A stretch of 5,677 nucleotides of DNA from RUG760 sp045642205 (GTDB lineage Bacteria; Bacillota; Clostridia; Lachnospirales; Bianqueaceae): positions 1 through 5,677 of the forward strand of contig JAZUIK010000068.1 in the NCBI GenBank assembly GCA_045642205.1. The letters run 5' to 3'. A program made the position numbers and the translations under genes. Position 1 is the first letter of the stretch, and each line of letters opens with the position of its first letter. Shown one piece after another: positions 1 through 4,744 of this stretch. The notes under the pieces are model-generated. The model ran no database searches. It saw nothing but the letters and a program-made list of their open reading frames with translations, and was not told where the DNA came from.

Positions 1-268
1 AGAACCCCTGAATATGTCCGAGGAAGCCCTGATGGAGCGCTTCACCCGTGGCGATTCCTCCCGCAACACGGAAGGCAACGGCTTAGGACTTTCCATTGCC
101 AAGAGCATGGCTGAACTGCAGAATGGTCGTTTGCATGTCTCCATTGACGGTGATCTGTTTAAGGCCACCCTCCTTTTCCCTCTGCTCGACCCTGCTGTAC
201 AGAATCTGCAGATCCCTGAGTCTCAGGAAACCACGGATCCGGATTTTGATTTTAGACCGCTTCCATAA
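1..268 (+). CDS. Sensor histidine kinase, C-terminal ATP-binding end (5' truncated by window)
   Basis: This is the last 88 codons or so of a two-component sensor kinase; the reading frame is already open at the window edge (Glu-Pro-Leu-Asn-Met), so the apparent ATG at 14 is internal. The end of a HATPase_c domain is visible: an F-box-like MERFTRGDSSR, then the glycine-rich G2 box GNGLGLSIAK that closes over ATP, then the final beta strands (GRLHVSIDGDLFKATLLFPL). A short acidic, proline-containing tail of about 30 residues (DPAVQN...FRPLP) follows and is not part of the domain. Kinases of this family phosphorylate a partner response regulator, usually encoded next door; here it would lie upstream, outside the window. 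The sensor and membrane parts are not visible, so the stimulus cannot be inferred. A hairpin terminator begins 4 bases after the stop codon, so this is the last gene of its transcript. Confidence 0.88.
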   Translation, partial: EPLNMSEEALMERFTRGDSSRNTEGNGLGLSIAKSMAELQNGRLHVSIDGDLFKATLLFPLLDPAVQNLQIPESQETTDPDFDFRPLP

Positions 269-272
269 AACA

Positions 273-310
273 GAAATGCACCTTTTCTTCATCTTGAGAA
301 GGTGCATTTC
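273..310 (+). terminator. Intrinsic terminator after the histidine kinase gene
   Basis: A 15-bp stem (273-287 with 296-310, one G-U pair) has an 8-nt loop. It starts 4 bases after the kinase stop codon. The downstream side is only moderately T-rich (acttctatat), so it may terminate imperfectly or mainly protect the 3' end. A-rich DNA upstream gives a T-rich tail on the other strand, so some bidirectional action is possible. Confidence 0.75.
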
Positions 311-338
311 ACTTCTATATCTATTGTCAGGACCTGGC

Positions 339-359
339 AATTGTCAAAACTTGACAATT
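339..359. promoter_or_regulatory. Perfect inverted repeat over the ssrA -35 element (operator candidate)
   Basis: The arms AATTGTCAA (339-347) and TTGACAATT (351-359) are exact reverse complements separated by AAC. The right arm contains the whole -35 hexamer TTGACA of the tmRNA promoter. A dimeric repressor bound here would block RNA polymerase. The symmetry also creates a TTGACA on the minus strand (347-342), but no good -10 lies 17 bp from it (ATAGAT at best), so a divergent promoter is less likely. No regulator can be named from the sequence. Confidence 0.5.
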
Positions 360-379
360 CTCTCTTTTAGGACTACAAT
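351..379 (+). promoter_or_regulatory. Sigma-A type promoter of ssrA
   Basis: The -35 TTGACA (351-356) matches consensus, the spacer is exactly 17 bp, and the -10 TACAAT (374-379) matches 5 of 6. The predicted start is near 386. A strong housekeeping promoter fits the high abundance of tmRNA, and no other stable RNA or coding sequence lies between it and the tmRNA. Confidence 0.85.
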
Positions 380-385
380 GTGCTC

Positions 386-474
386 TACCCTGCAAGTTTG
401 CACATGGCAGCTTCGCTTTGATAGCGAACAGACTGCGTGGCAGGGACTCAGCTTTCCCTTAGGGGAACGGACAC
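386..474 (+). other. 5' leader of precursor tmRNA
   Basis: From the predicted transcription start to the first base of mature tmRNA there are about 89 nt with no credible coding sequence. Two small hairpins can be drawn: 412-417 with 423-428 (TTCGCT/AGCGAA), and 454-458 with 463-467 just before the mature 5' end. RNase P normally removes such leaders at the tRNA-like acceptor stem. The boundaries depend on the inferred start site. Confidence 0.5.
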
Positions 475-829
475 GGGGATGTCCGGTTTCGACGGGGGTC
501 GCCAAGGTTTTGGGAGCCATCCGCAGGTCAGACTGCGTCATCAACTGAACCTAAATATAAACGCAAACAATAATAATAACGCTTACGCGTTCGCAGCCTA
601 AGGGCTGTCATTCCGGCTTGAGGCTCCTGCTCCTCTCGTGCGGGGTGTTAACATAACGCAGGGAACGGTCTGTCCAAAGCTTTGAGGGCAGAACGGTAGG
701 ATGAAGCTACCAAGGGGACTATCCTGTCGACGGGAGATTTCCTGAGGGAATGTTAAAACATCGACTATGATGGTAGCCGGCCCGGGGCTAAGGGATTTTC
801 GGACAGGAGTTCGATTCTCCTCATCTCCA
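475..829 (+). ncRNA. ssrA: Transfer-messenger RNA (tmRNA), one-piece
   Basis: tmRNA with SmpB rescues ribosomes stalled on mRNAs lacking a stop codon and appends a degradation tag. The tRNA-like half is clear. The acceptor stem is GGGGATG (475-481) paired with CATCTCC (822-828) with one G-U, and the discriminator is A829. A T arm follows the standard pattern: AGGAG, loop TTCGATT, CTCCT (805-821). The D-loop signature GGTTTCGACGGGG lies at 485-497. The mRNA-like part starts at a GCA resume codon at 563, preceded by the conserved U-A at -5/-4 (558-559), and ends at TAA 599-601 in the TAAG loop of a helix-5 hairpin (593-598 with 603-608). The following 160 or so bases hold the pseudoknot region. 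The length of 355 nt is typical. The 3' CCA is not encoded: the genome reads CTT after A829, so CCA must be added by tRNA nucleotidyltransferase. Identification is near certain; exact ends rest on the acceptor pairing. Confidence 0.98.
563..601 (+). other. tmRNA tag-peptide reading frame, tag ANNNNNAYAFAA
   Basis: Twelve codons from the GCA resume codon (563-565) to TAA (599-601) encode Ala, five consecutive Asn (AAC AAT AAT AAT AAC), then AYAFAA. The charged alanine of tmRNA itself would supply a further N-terminal Ala. The small hydrophobic end in -AA is the feature ClpXP-type proteases recognise in known tags (compare ANDENYALAA of E. coli). The frame is fixed by the resume codon context and by the stop falling in the helix-5 loop. 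Confidence 0.9.
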
Positions 830-836
830 CTTTAAT

Positions 837-883
837 AAAGGACTGGTCTTTGATTTAGCACAGAATCGGAGACCGGTCCTTTT
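837..883 (+). terminator. Intrinsic terminator of ssrA
   Basis: A 13-bp stem (837-849 with 870-882, one G-U pair) begins 8 nt after the mature tmRNA 3' end and runs into a T-rich stretch (TTTTATTATTT, 880-890). The 20-nt loop can fold a further small stem (GATT/AATC). The short trailer between A829 and the stem is what 3' exonucleases would trim before CCA addition. Confidence 0.85.
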
Positions 884-899
884 ATTATTTCAAATGAAA

Positions 900-905
900 A
901 GAGGA
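900..905 (+). promoter_or_regulatory. Ribosome binding site AGAGGA that sets the start at 912
   Basis: AGAGGA ends 6 bases before ATG 912. The in-frame ATG at 894 sits in the terminator tail with only TTATTATTTCAA upstream and no Shine-Dalgarno sequence, so 912 is the better start and the longer reading adds six spurious residues. Confidence 0.75.
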
Positions 906-911
906 AACGAA

Positions 912-2030
912 ATGTTTCAGAAGCATTCGATCGATCGTAATGCCTGCCAACTCTCTGGTATGCAGGCCAAATGTGGATATGACTGGTGGTGGCATTCACT
1001 GACAGCCCATCATGCCCTGACCGGTGAGGCTAAAGCCTTCTTTTTTGAGTTCTTTCTTTGCAATCCTGCATCCGGAAAGGATGTTCCCGTTCTGGGACAG
1101 CTTCCTGAAAACCATGCTAAGGGGATCCAGCCTTCCTATCTGATGGTCAAGGCAGGAACCTGGGGTAACGATGCCACACAGCTGCATCGTTTCTTCGGAT
1201 GGAAGCAGACAGAAGTGGATTATGGAGTTCCCTTTTCTATCAAAGCAGAAGATTGCTACTGCACCGAAACAAGATCCTATGGTAAGATCTCCCTCTCCGA
1301 AGAGGATGCCACGCAGCATCCCGAATATCTCTGTGGCTCAGGATCCCTCTCCTGGGACCTGACCATTGATAAGCAGATCGCCTTCAATGTGGGCTATGGT
1401 GCAGGATCACTTTTCAGGAAATTGCAACTTTTCGAAATGTTCTGGCATGCAGAAGGTATGAAGACCGCCTTCAGCGGAGAGATCATCTGGAACGGAGAAA
1501 AATATCTGGTCCGTCCGGAAGATTGTTACGGCTATGCTGACAAAAACTGGGGAAAGGATTTCACCTCTCCCTGGGTCTGGCTCTCTTCCAACAATATTAC
1601 CAGTCATATGACTGGCAAGAAGCTGACTAATACGGTATTTGACATCGGAGGCGGTTGCCCTAAGGTAGGTCCCATCGCTCTGAAAAGAAAACTACTCTCC
1701 GCTGTCTGGTATGAAGGCCAGCCTTTTGAATTTAATTTTTCCAAATTCTGGACCTTTACCCGTACCAGTTTTGACTGTACAGAAACAGAGGATCAGATCA
1801 TCTGGCACATTGAGCAGAAGACCTGGACCAAGCGCATGGTGGCAGACTTCACCTGTGAGAAAAAAGATATGCTTCTGGTAAACTATGAAGCACCAAACGG
1901 ACTGAAAAAACACAATCGTCTCTGGAACGGCGGCAACGGAAAAGGTACGCTGAAACTGTATCACAAGGGCAACCTGGTCGATGAACTCTATTGCGAGAAT
2001 CTTGGCTGTGAATACGGGGAGTACTGCTGA
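912..2030 (+). CDS. Tocopherol cyclase-like family protein, function unknown
   Basis: A 372-residue soluble protein with no signal peptide or membrane segment. It resembles the bacterial branch of the tocopherol cyclase family (PF14249, calycin/lipocalin-like beta barrel) by recall of these motifs: GYDWWWHS (22-29), an aromatic strand AFFFEFFLCNP (42-52), PSYLMVKAGTWG (74-85), and the most telling YGYADKNWGKDF (206-217) followed by WVW (221-223), which matches the (Y)A-KNWG...WFW block of plant VTE1. VTE1 closes the chromanol ring of tocopherols, but nothing here suggests tocopherol synthesis, and bacterial relatives in anaerobes have no established substrate. The many Trp/Phe/Tyr residues fit a barrel that binds a hydrophobic ligand. 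The C-terminus is cysteine-rich (Cys361, Cys366, Cys372). The gene starts 29 bases after the tmRNA terminator with no clear promoter of its own and ends convergently with the esterase gene. Family assignment is moderately sure; activity is unknown. Confidence 0.75.
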   Translation: MFQKHSIDRNACQLSGMQAKCGYDWWWHSLTAHHALTGEAKAFFFEFFLCNPASGKDVPVLGQLPENHAKGIQPSYLMVKAGTWGNDATQLHRFFGWKQTEVDYGVPFSIKAEDCYCTETRSYGKISLSEEDATQHPEYLCGSGSLSWDLTIDKQIAFNVGYGAGSLFRKLQLFEMFWHAEGMKTAFSGEIIWNGEKYLVRPEDCYGYADKNWGKDFTSPWVWLSSNNITSHMTGKKLTNTVFDIGGGCPKVGPIALKRKLLSAVWYEGQPFEFNFSKFWTFTRTSFDCTETEDQIIWHIEQKTWTKRMVADFTCEKKDMLLVNYEAPNGLKKHNRLWNGGNGKGTLKLYHKGNLVDELYCENLGCEYGEYC

Positions 2031-2131
2031 TCGACATGTCCACCATTCGAGGCAGCATCTCGTTTTTACAGGATATTGAATAACCAGCTACTATTTGTAA
2101 TTTCGTTATTTCAGAATATTAGTTTTCATTG

Positions 2132-2194
2132 AAAAAGGCAGGAGAGTACGAAGCATCGCACCAGGTGCACCGCATCGTACTCTCCTGCCTTTTT
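2132..2194. terminator. Bidirectional intrinsic terminator between convergent genes
   Basis: A perfect 20-bp stem (2132-2151 with 2175-2194) has five A's on the left and five T's on the right, so it reads as a hairpin plus U-tract from both strands. It lies 101 bases after the stop at 2030 and 23 bases beyond the esterase stop at 2218. The 23-nt loop contains GCACCAGGTGC (2158-2168), itself nearly palindromic, so the tip can fold again. It serves the tocopherol-cyclase-like gene (plus) and the esterase gene (minus). The rest of 2031-2131 holds only a weak 4-bp hairpin before TTTTT (about 2048-2066) and no gene. Confidence 0.92.
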
Positions 2195-2217
2195 CTTAGA
2201 ATCTATCTTAGATATCC

Positions 2218-2979
2218 TTACAGTTTCACATTACCGGAATTTCTTCCCTGCTCACCCTTCTCCAGAGGCAGCCAGTTGATGAACTTCCCGATCTGCAGAT
2301 CCCAGAAGAACCCTTCATGGGCACCGGGGCCTACGAAGTAGGTGACATCCATGCCCTGCTCCTCCAGGAAATCTCTGAAGGCAACATTCTTCTCGTAGAG
2401 GAAATCGGAAACACCGATTGCCTGATAGATCTTGGGCTGGTTCTTTTTCTTAACAACCTTCTTGACCAGAGCTTCCAGATTGTTGGTCTTATCCTGCTCA
2501 TCGACCTGACCTACACTGATGGCACTGGAGAAAGCACCAATGTGAGAGAAGGTATTGTTGTAATACAGACCATTTCTCAGTGCACCGTATCCGCCCATGG
2601 ACAGTCCGGCAATAAAAGTATCCTCTCTCTTACGGGACAGAGGGAACATTCTTCTGGTCATCTCTACCAGTTCTTCACCGATGAACTGACCATAGAAATT
2701 GTTGTTCTCCGGATGATCGATATAGAAGGCATTGTCACCGGAAGGCATAACGACCGCAAGGTCATGCTCCTTAGCCCAGATCTCTACTCTGGTCCATGCC
2801 AGCCAGTCGGTGTAATTACCCAGATAGCCATGCAGCAGATACAGGGTCTTGAAGCCGCCCTTGGGTACGTTGGCATAGCCCTTGGAGCCCATAACCAGCT
2901 TATCTACAGGAAGGATCACATTTACAGGTACGGTTCTGGTCAGCGCACCGGAAAGATAGTTTACAGTCATAATAGCCAT
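2218..2979 (-). CDS. Alpha/beta-hydrolase esterase, esterase D / EstA (tributyrin esterase) type
   Basis: A 253-residue serine esterase of the PF00756 (putative esterase/esterase D) group. The oxyanion-hole strand is LYLLHGYLGNYTDW (46-59). The nucleophile elbow is GLSMGGYGA (125-133) with Ser127. Likely partners in the triad are Asp192 (GVSDFLYE) and His221 (GAHEGFFWD). The order and spacing Ser-Asp-His are as expected, and the length is typical of lactic-acid-bacterial EstA. Relatives hydrolyse short-chain acyl esters, and some act on acetylated or feruloylated sugars or S-formylglutathione; the substrate cannot be read from sequence. No signal peptide is present, so it should be cytoplasmic. 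The start at 2979 is supported by GAGGTAG (2992-2986), 6 bases upstream. It lies downstream of the lyase gene on the same strand but is separated by a terminator and has its own candidate promoter, so joint transcription is probably limited. Confidence 0.9.
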   Translation of the reverse strand: MAIMTVNYLSGALTRTVPVNVILPVDKLVMGSKGYANVPKGGFKTLYLLHGYLGNYTDWLAWTRVEIWAKEHDLAVVMPSGDNAFYIDHPENNNFYGQFIGEELVEMTRRMFPLSRKREDTFIAGLSMGGYGALRNGLYYNNTFSHIGAFSSAISVGQVDEQDKTNNLEALVKKVVKKKNQPKIYQAIGVSDFLYEKNVAFRDFLEEQGMDVTYFVGPGAHEGFFWDLQIGKFINWLPLEKGEQGRNSGNVKL

Positions 2980-3056
2980 AGCGATCTACCTCATATACTC
3001 TTAGATTTTGCCAGAGGATCGATCGTATCTACTCACTCGATCCCCTTCTTAGTCTC

Positions 3057-3085
3057 ATCATACTCTCTTTCTTTATGAAAAACAA
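3057..3085 (-). promoter_or_regulatory. Candidate promoter of the esterase gene
   Basis: On the minus strand, TTGTTT (3085-3080) is followed after exactly 17 bp by TATGAT (3062-3057), a 5/6 match to the -10 consensus; the -35 matches only 3/6. The -35 lies within the U-tract of the upstream lyase terminator. The predicted start near 3050 leaves a leader of about 70 nt, which can form a 7-bp hairpin between 3037-3043 and 3016-3022 (GGATCGA/TCGATCC). Confidence 0.45.
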
Positions 3086-3109
3086 CGGGAGATGGATAAC
3101 CATCTCCCG
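3076..3109 (-). terminator. Intrinsic terminator of the beta-eliminating lyase gene
   Basis: A perfect 10-bp GC-rich stem (CGGGAGATGG, 3109-3100 with 3095-3086) has a TTAT tetraloop and is followed on the minus strand by TTGTTTTTC. It lies 45 bases past the lyase stop codon. The A-poor flank on the other side makes it mainly a minus-strand terminator. Confidence 0.88.
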
Positions 3110-3154
3110 CTGGATTCATATGTATGAAATTGTTTTTTACTGTGCCGTATCGAC

Positions 3155-4603
3155 TTACTGATCCTCGCCGAAGTCTGCCTTGTAAGCTGCCAGCAGCTTC
3201 TCGGGCCAATCGGAAACGGGCTCCAGGATACCGGTGAAGAAACGCAGGGTCTTGGGCTCGTGAACGAAACGCAGACCGCCGATCATATCTCTGTGGTCAT
3301 ATACCCACTTGATACGGTCGATAACGTACTCAGTCTGAGACAGAGTGAATACACGACGGGGGAATGCCAGACGAACCAGCTCCATGGAAGCGAAACGCTC
3401 GGAACCGTCAGCATTTCTTTCCTCGGAAAGAGTACCACGCTCCATACCACGAATACCGCCGCAAAGGTAGATAGCACATACCAGTGCACCTGCAGGATAC
3501 TGATCCTGAGGAATATGCTTAACAAACTCAGATGCATCCAGATGCGCACCAAGTCCGCCACCGGGGGTGATGCAGGGGATACCATAAGCATCCATCTGCT
3601 TAACAGCATAGTCGATGAACTGAGGTCCCTGAGAGATGACATCCATATCCATGGACTCATCGAAACCAACGGTCAGAGCCTCGATCTCCTTAACAGACAT
3701 ACCACCGTAGGTAAGGAAACCTTCGAACATGGGGATCAGATCCTCCATGGAGTGGAACATTTCCTCATCACGGACCATGATTCCGCCACCACGTGCGAAA
3801 CCAAACTTACGGCCGGAGAAGTAGATGATGTCGAAGAGGTCAGCGATCATACGGGTGATCTCACGAACGCTCTTGTCCTTCATGCCTTCCTCACGGGTCT
3901 TGATGAAGTACAGGTTATCCTGCAGCAGAGATGCATCCAGAACGGTCAGAATGCCATACTTCTTAGCAAGGTCGGTAGCATCCTTCATGTTCTCATAGGA
4001 GATGGGCTGTCCACCGATCAGGTTGGTACCTGCTTCGATACGAAGGAAAGCAACGTTCTCGGGAGTCTCAGCCTTGATGCAAGCCTCAACCTTCTCCAGG
4101 TCGATGTTTCCCTTGAAGGGAAGGTTGCTCTTGGAAACCAGACCTTCGTCCTTAACAAGCTCTTCAACGTGTCCACCAACACGGGTGATGTGTGCCTTAG
4201 CGGTGGTGAAGTGGTAGTTCATGATAACGCAGTTGCCGGGCTTAACAAAACGGGTAGCCAGGATGTTCTCACATGCACGACCCTGATGGGTGGGCAGACA
4301 CCACTTGATTCCGAACAGCTCGGTCAGCTTCTCGTTCATACGGAAGAAGCTCTCGGAACCTGCGTATGCGTCATCAGCCTTCAGGAAACCGGACTGCATG
4401 TTGTCAGACATTGCGTTAACACCGGAGTCGGTCAGCATATCCATGAAGATATCGCCGTTGTGAAGCTGGAAGGTATTGAAGCCTGCTTCGTAAACCTTCT
4501 TCAGACGCTCGTCAGCGGGCAGAAGGCTCAGCTGCTGAACGATCTTGACCTTGTGCATTTCTACCGGAATGGGATCATGCTTATAAAATTTAATTTCGGG
4601 CAT
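3155..4603 (-). CDS. PLP-dependent beta-eliminating lyase, tryptophanase / tyrosine phenol-lyase family
   Basis: A 482-residue cytoplasmic fold-type I PLP enzyme aligning end to end, by recall, with tyrosine phenol-lyase (TPL) and tryptophanase (TnaA), which split Tyr or Trp into phenol or indole, pyruvate and ammonia. Conserved residues: Tyr80 (AYAGS), PTHQGR 104-109, Asn194 in NLIGGQP, Asp223 for the pyridine nitrogen, Lys266 (SGRK) for the Schiff base, and Arg411 (VRLAFPRR) for the substrate carboxylate. The pocket looks TPL-like: Thr133 (TPL Thr124; Asp137 in TnaA), Arg389 in MERG (TPL Arg381), and Phe455-Phe456 where TnaA has a His. Oddities: the PLP-contacting Arg (217 in TPL, 226 in TnaA) is Leu226, the SGKKD motif is SGRKF, and there is an extra tail of about 22 residues. 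ATG 4603 is chosen over a start 12 codons upstream because GGAGG lies 9 bases before it. Codons favour AAC, TTC, ATC, CTG and AAG, and TTA, CTA and TCA are absent, suggesting high expression. Family is certain; the substrate (Tyr, Trp, Cys or other) is not. Confidence 0.88.
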   Translation of the reverse strand: MPEIKFYKHDPIPVEMHKVKIVQQLSLLPADERLKKVYEAGFNTFQLHNGDIFMDMLTDSGVNAMSDNMQSGFLKADDAYAGSESFFRMNEKLTELFGIKWCLPTHQGRACENILATRFVKPGNCVIMNYHFTTAKAHITRVGGHVEELVKDEGLVSKSNLPFKGNIDLEKVEACIKAETPENVAFLRIEAGTNLIGGQPISYENMKDATDLAKKYGILTVLDASLLQDNLYFIKTREEGMKDKSVREITRMIADLFDIIYFSGRKFGFARGGGIMVRDEEMFHSMEDLIPMFEGFLTYGGMSVKEIEALTVGFDESMDMDVISQGPQFIDYAVKQMDAYGIPCITPGGGLGAHLDASEFVKHIPQDQYPAGALVCAIYLCGGIRGMERGTLSEERNADGSERFASMELVRLAFPRRVFTLSQTEYVIDRIKWVYDHRDMIGGLRFVHEPKTLRFFTGILEPVSDWPEKLLAAYKADFGEDQ

Positions 4604-4612
4604 TGTATATTT

Positions 4613-4617
4613 CCTCC
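4613..4617 (-). promoter_or_regulatory. Ribosome binding site GGAGG of the lyase gene
   Basis: GGAGG on the minus strand sits 9 bases upstream of ATG 4603. It lies inside the longer reading that would start at 4639, and it therefore decides for the shorter protein beginning MPEIKF. Confidence 0.85.
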
Positions 4618-4641
4618 ACGCCTTGATTTTCGTTTTCACTT

Positions 4642-4670
4642 AGTTTATTCTATGTCTATTCATTTGTAAA
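4642..4670 (-). promoter_or_regulatory. Candidate promoter of the lyase gene
   Basis: On the minus strand, TTTACA (4670-4665, 5/6 match) and TAAACT (4647-4642, 4/6 match) are separated by 17 bp. The predicted start near 4635 leaves a leader of only about 32 nt, too short for a TnaC-type regulatory leader peptide. The imperfect -10 fits a promoter that depends on an activator such as the divergent LysR protein. Confidence 0.5.
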
Positions 4671-4692
4671 ATTGATTATTTGAATTTATTCC

Positions 4693-4707
4693 ATCGATTT
4701 TTTCGAT
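4693..4707. promoter_or_regulatory. Candidate LysR binding box (T-N11-A dyad)
   Basis: ATCGA (4693-4697) and TCGAT (4703-4707) form a perfect dyad around five T's and contain T4694-N11-A4706, the LysR-family motif. The centre at 4700 is about 65 bp upstream of the inferred lyase start, the classical place for the LysR recognition site, and about 45 bp upstream of the regulator's start codon, where it could also mediate autorepression. A second weaker dyad, GAAT-TT-ATTC (4682-4691), lies next to it on the promoter side. Confidence 0.5.
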
Positions 4708-4729
4708 AGCAAAAGTGCCTCATTTTTCT

Positions 4730-4735
4730 GGAGGG
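4730..4735 (+). promoter_or_regulatory. Ribosome binding site GGAGGG of the LysR gene
   Basis: GGAGGG is 9 bases before ATG 4745. It lies inside the longer reading that would begin at GTG 4715, so 4745 is the start, giving the usual LysR N-terminus MELRNLHTFL. Confidence 0.88.
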
Positions 4736-4744
4736 AACCCACCC

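Noticed and set aside
342..347. Minus-strand TTGACA as a divergent promoter toward the kinase gene
   Set aside because: The hexamer at 17-bp spacing is ATAGAT, a poor -10, and transcription would run antisense to the kinase terminator; an operator reading is simpler.
96..548. 150-codon open frame running from the kinase gene into the tmRNA
   Set aside because: It crosses a terminator, a promoter and the 5' part of ssrA and has no ribosome binding site or conserved motif.
774..790. GC-rich hairpin TAGCC...GGCTA as a separate element inside the tmRNA
   Set aside because: It lies in the 3' part of the tmRNA fold, where local stems are expected; no evidence that it is an insertion.
2048..2066. 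Second terminator CGAG...CTCG followed by TTTTT after the tocopherol-cyclase-like gene
   Set aside because: The stem is only 4 bp with a 7-nt loop, too weak to call beside the 20-bp hairpin downstream.
2317..3078. 253-codon open frame on the plus strand opposite the esterase gene
   Set aside because: Same register-complement effect over a gene with an intact catalytic triad; no Shine-Dalgarno sequence and no family resemblance.
4604..4641. TnaC-like leader peptide upstream of the lyase gene
   Set aside because: The inferred leader is about 32 nt and holds the ribosome binding site; there is no room for a leader peptide with a Trp codon and rho-dependent region.
3260..4669. Long open frame on the plus strand opposite the lyase gene
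   Set aside because: It is the codon-for-codon complement of a clear enzyme gene, starts without a ribosome binding site and has no recognisable motif; biased codon use explains its openness.
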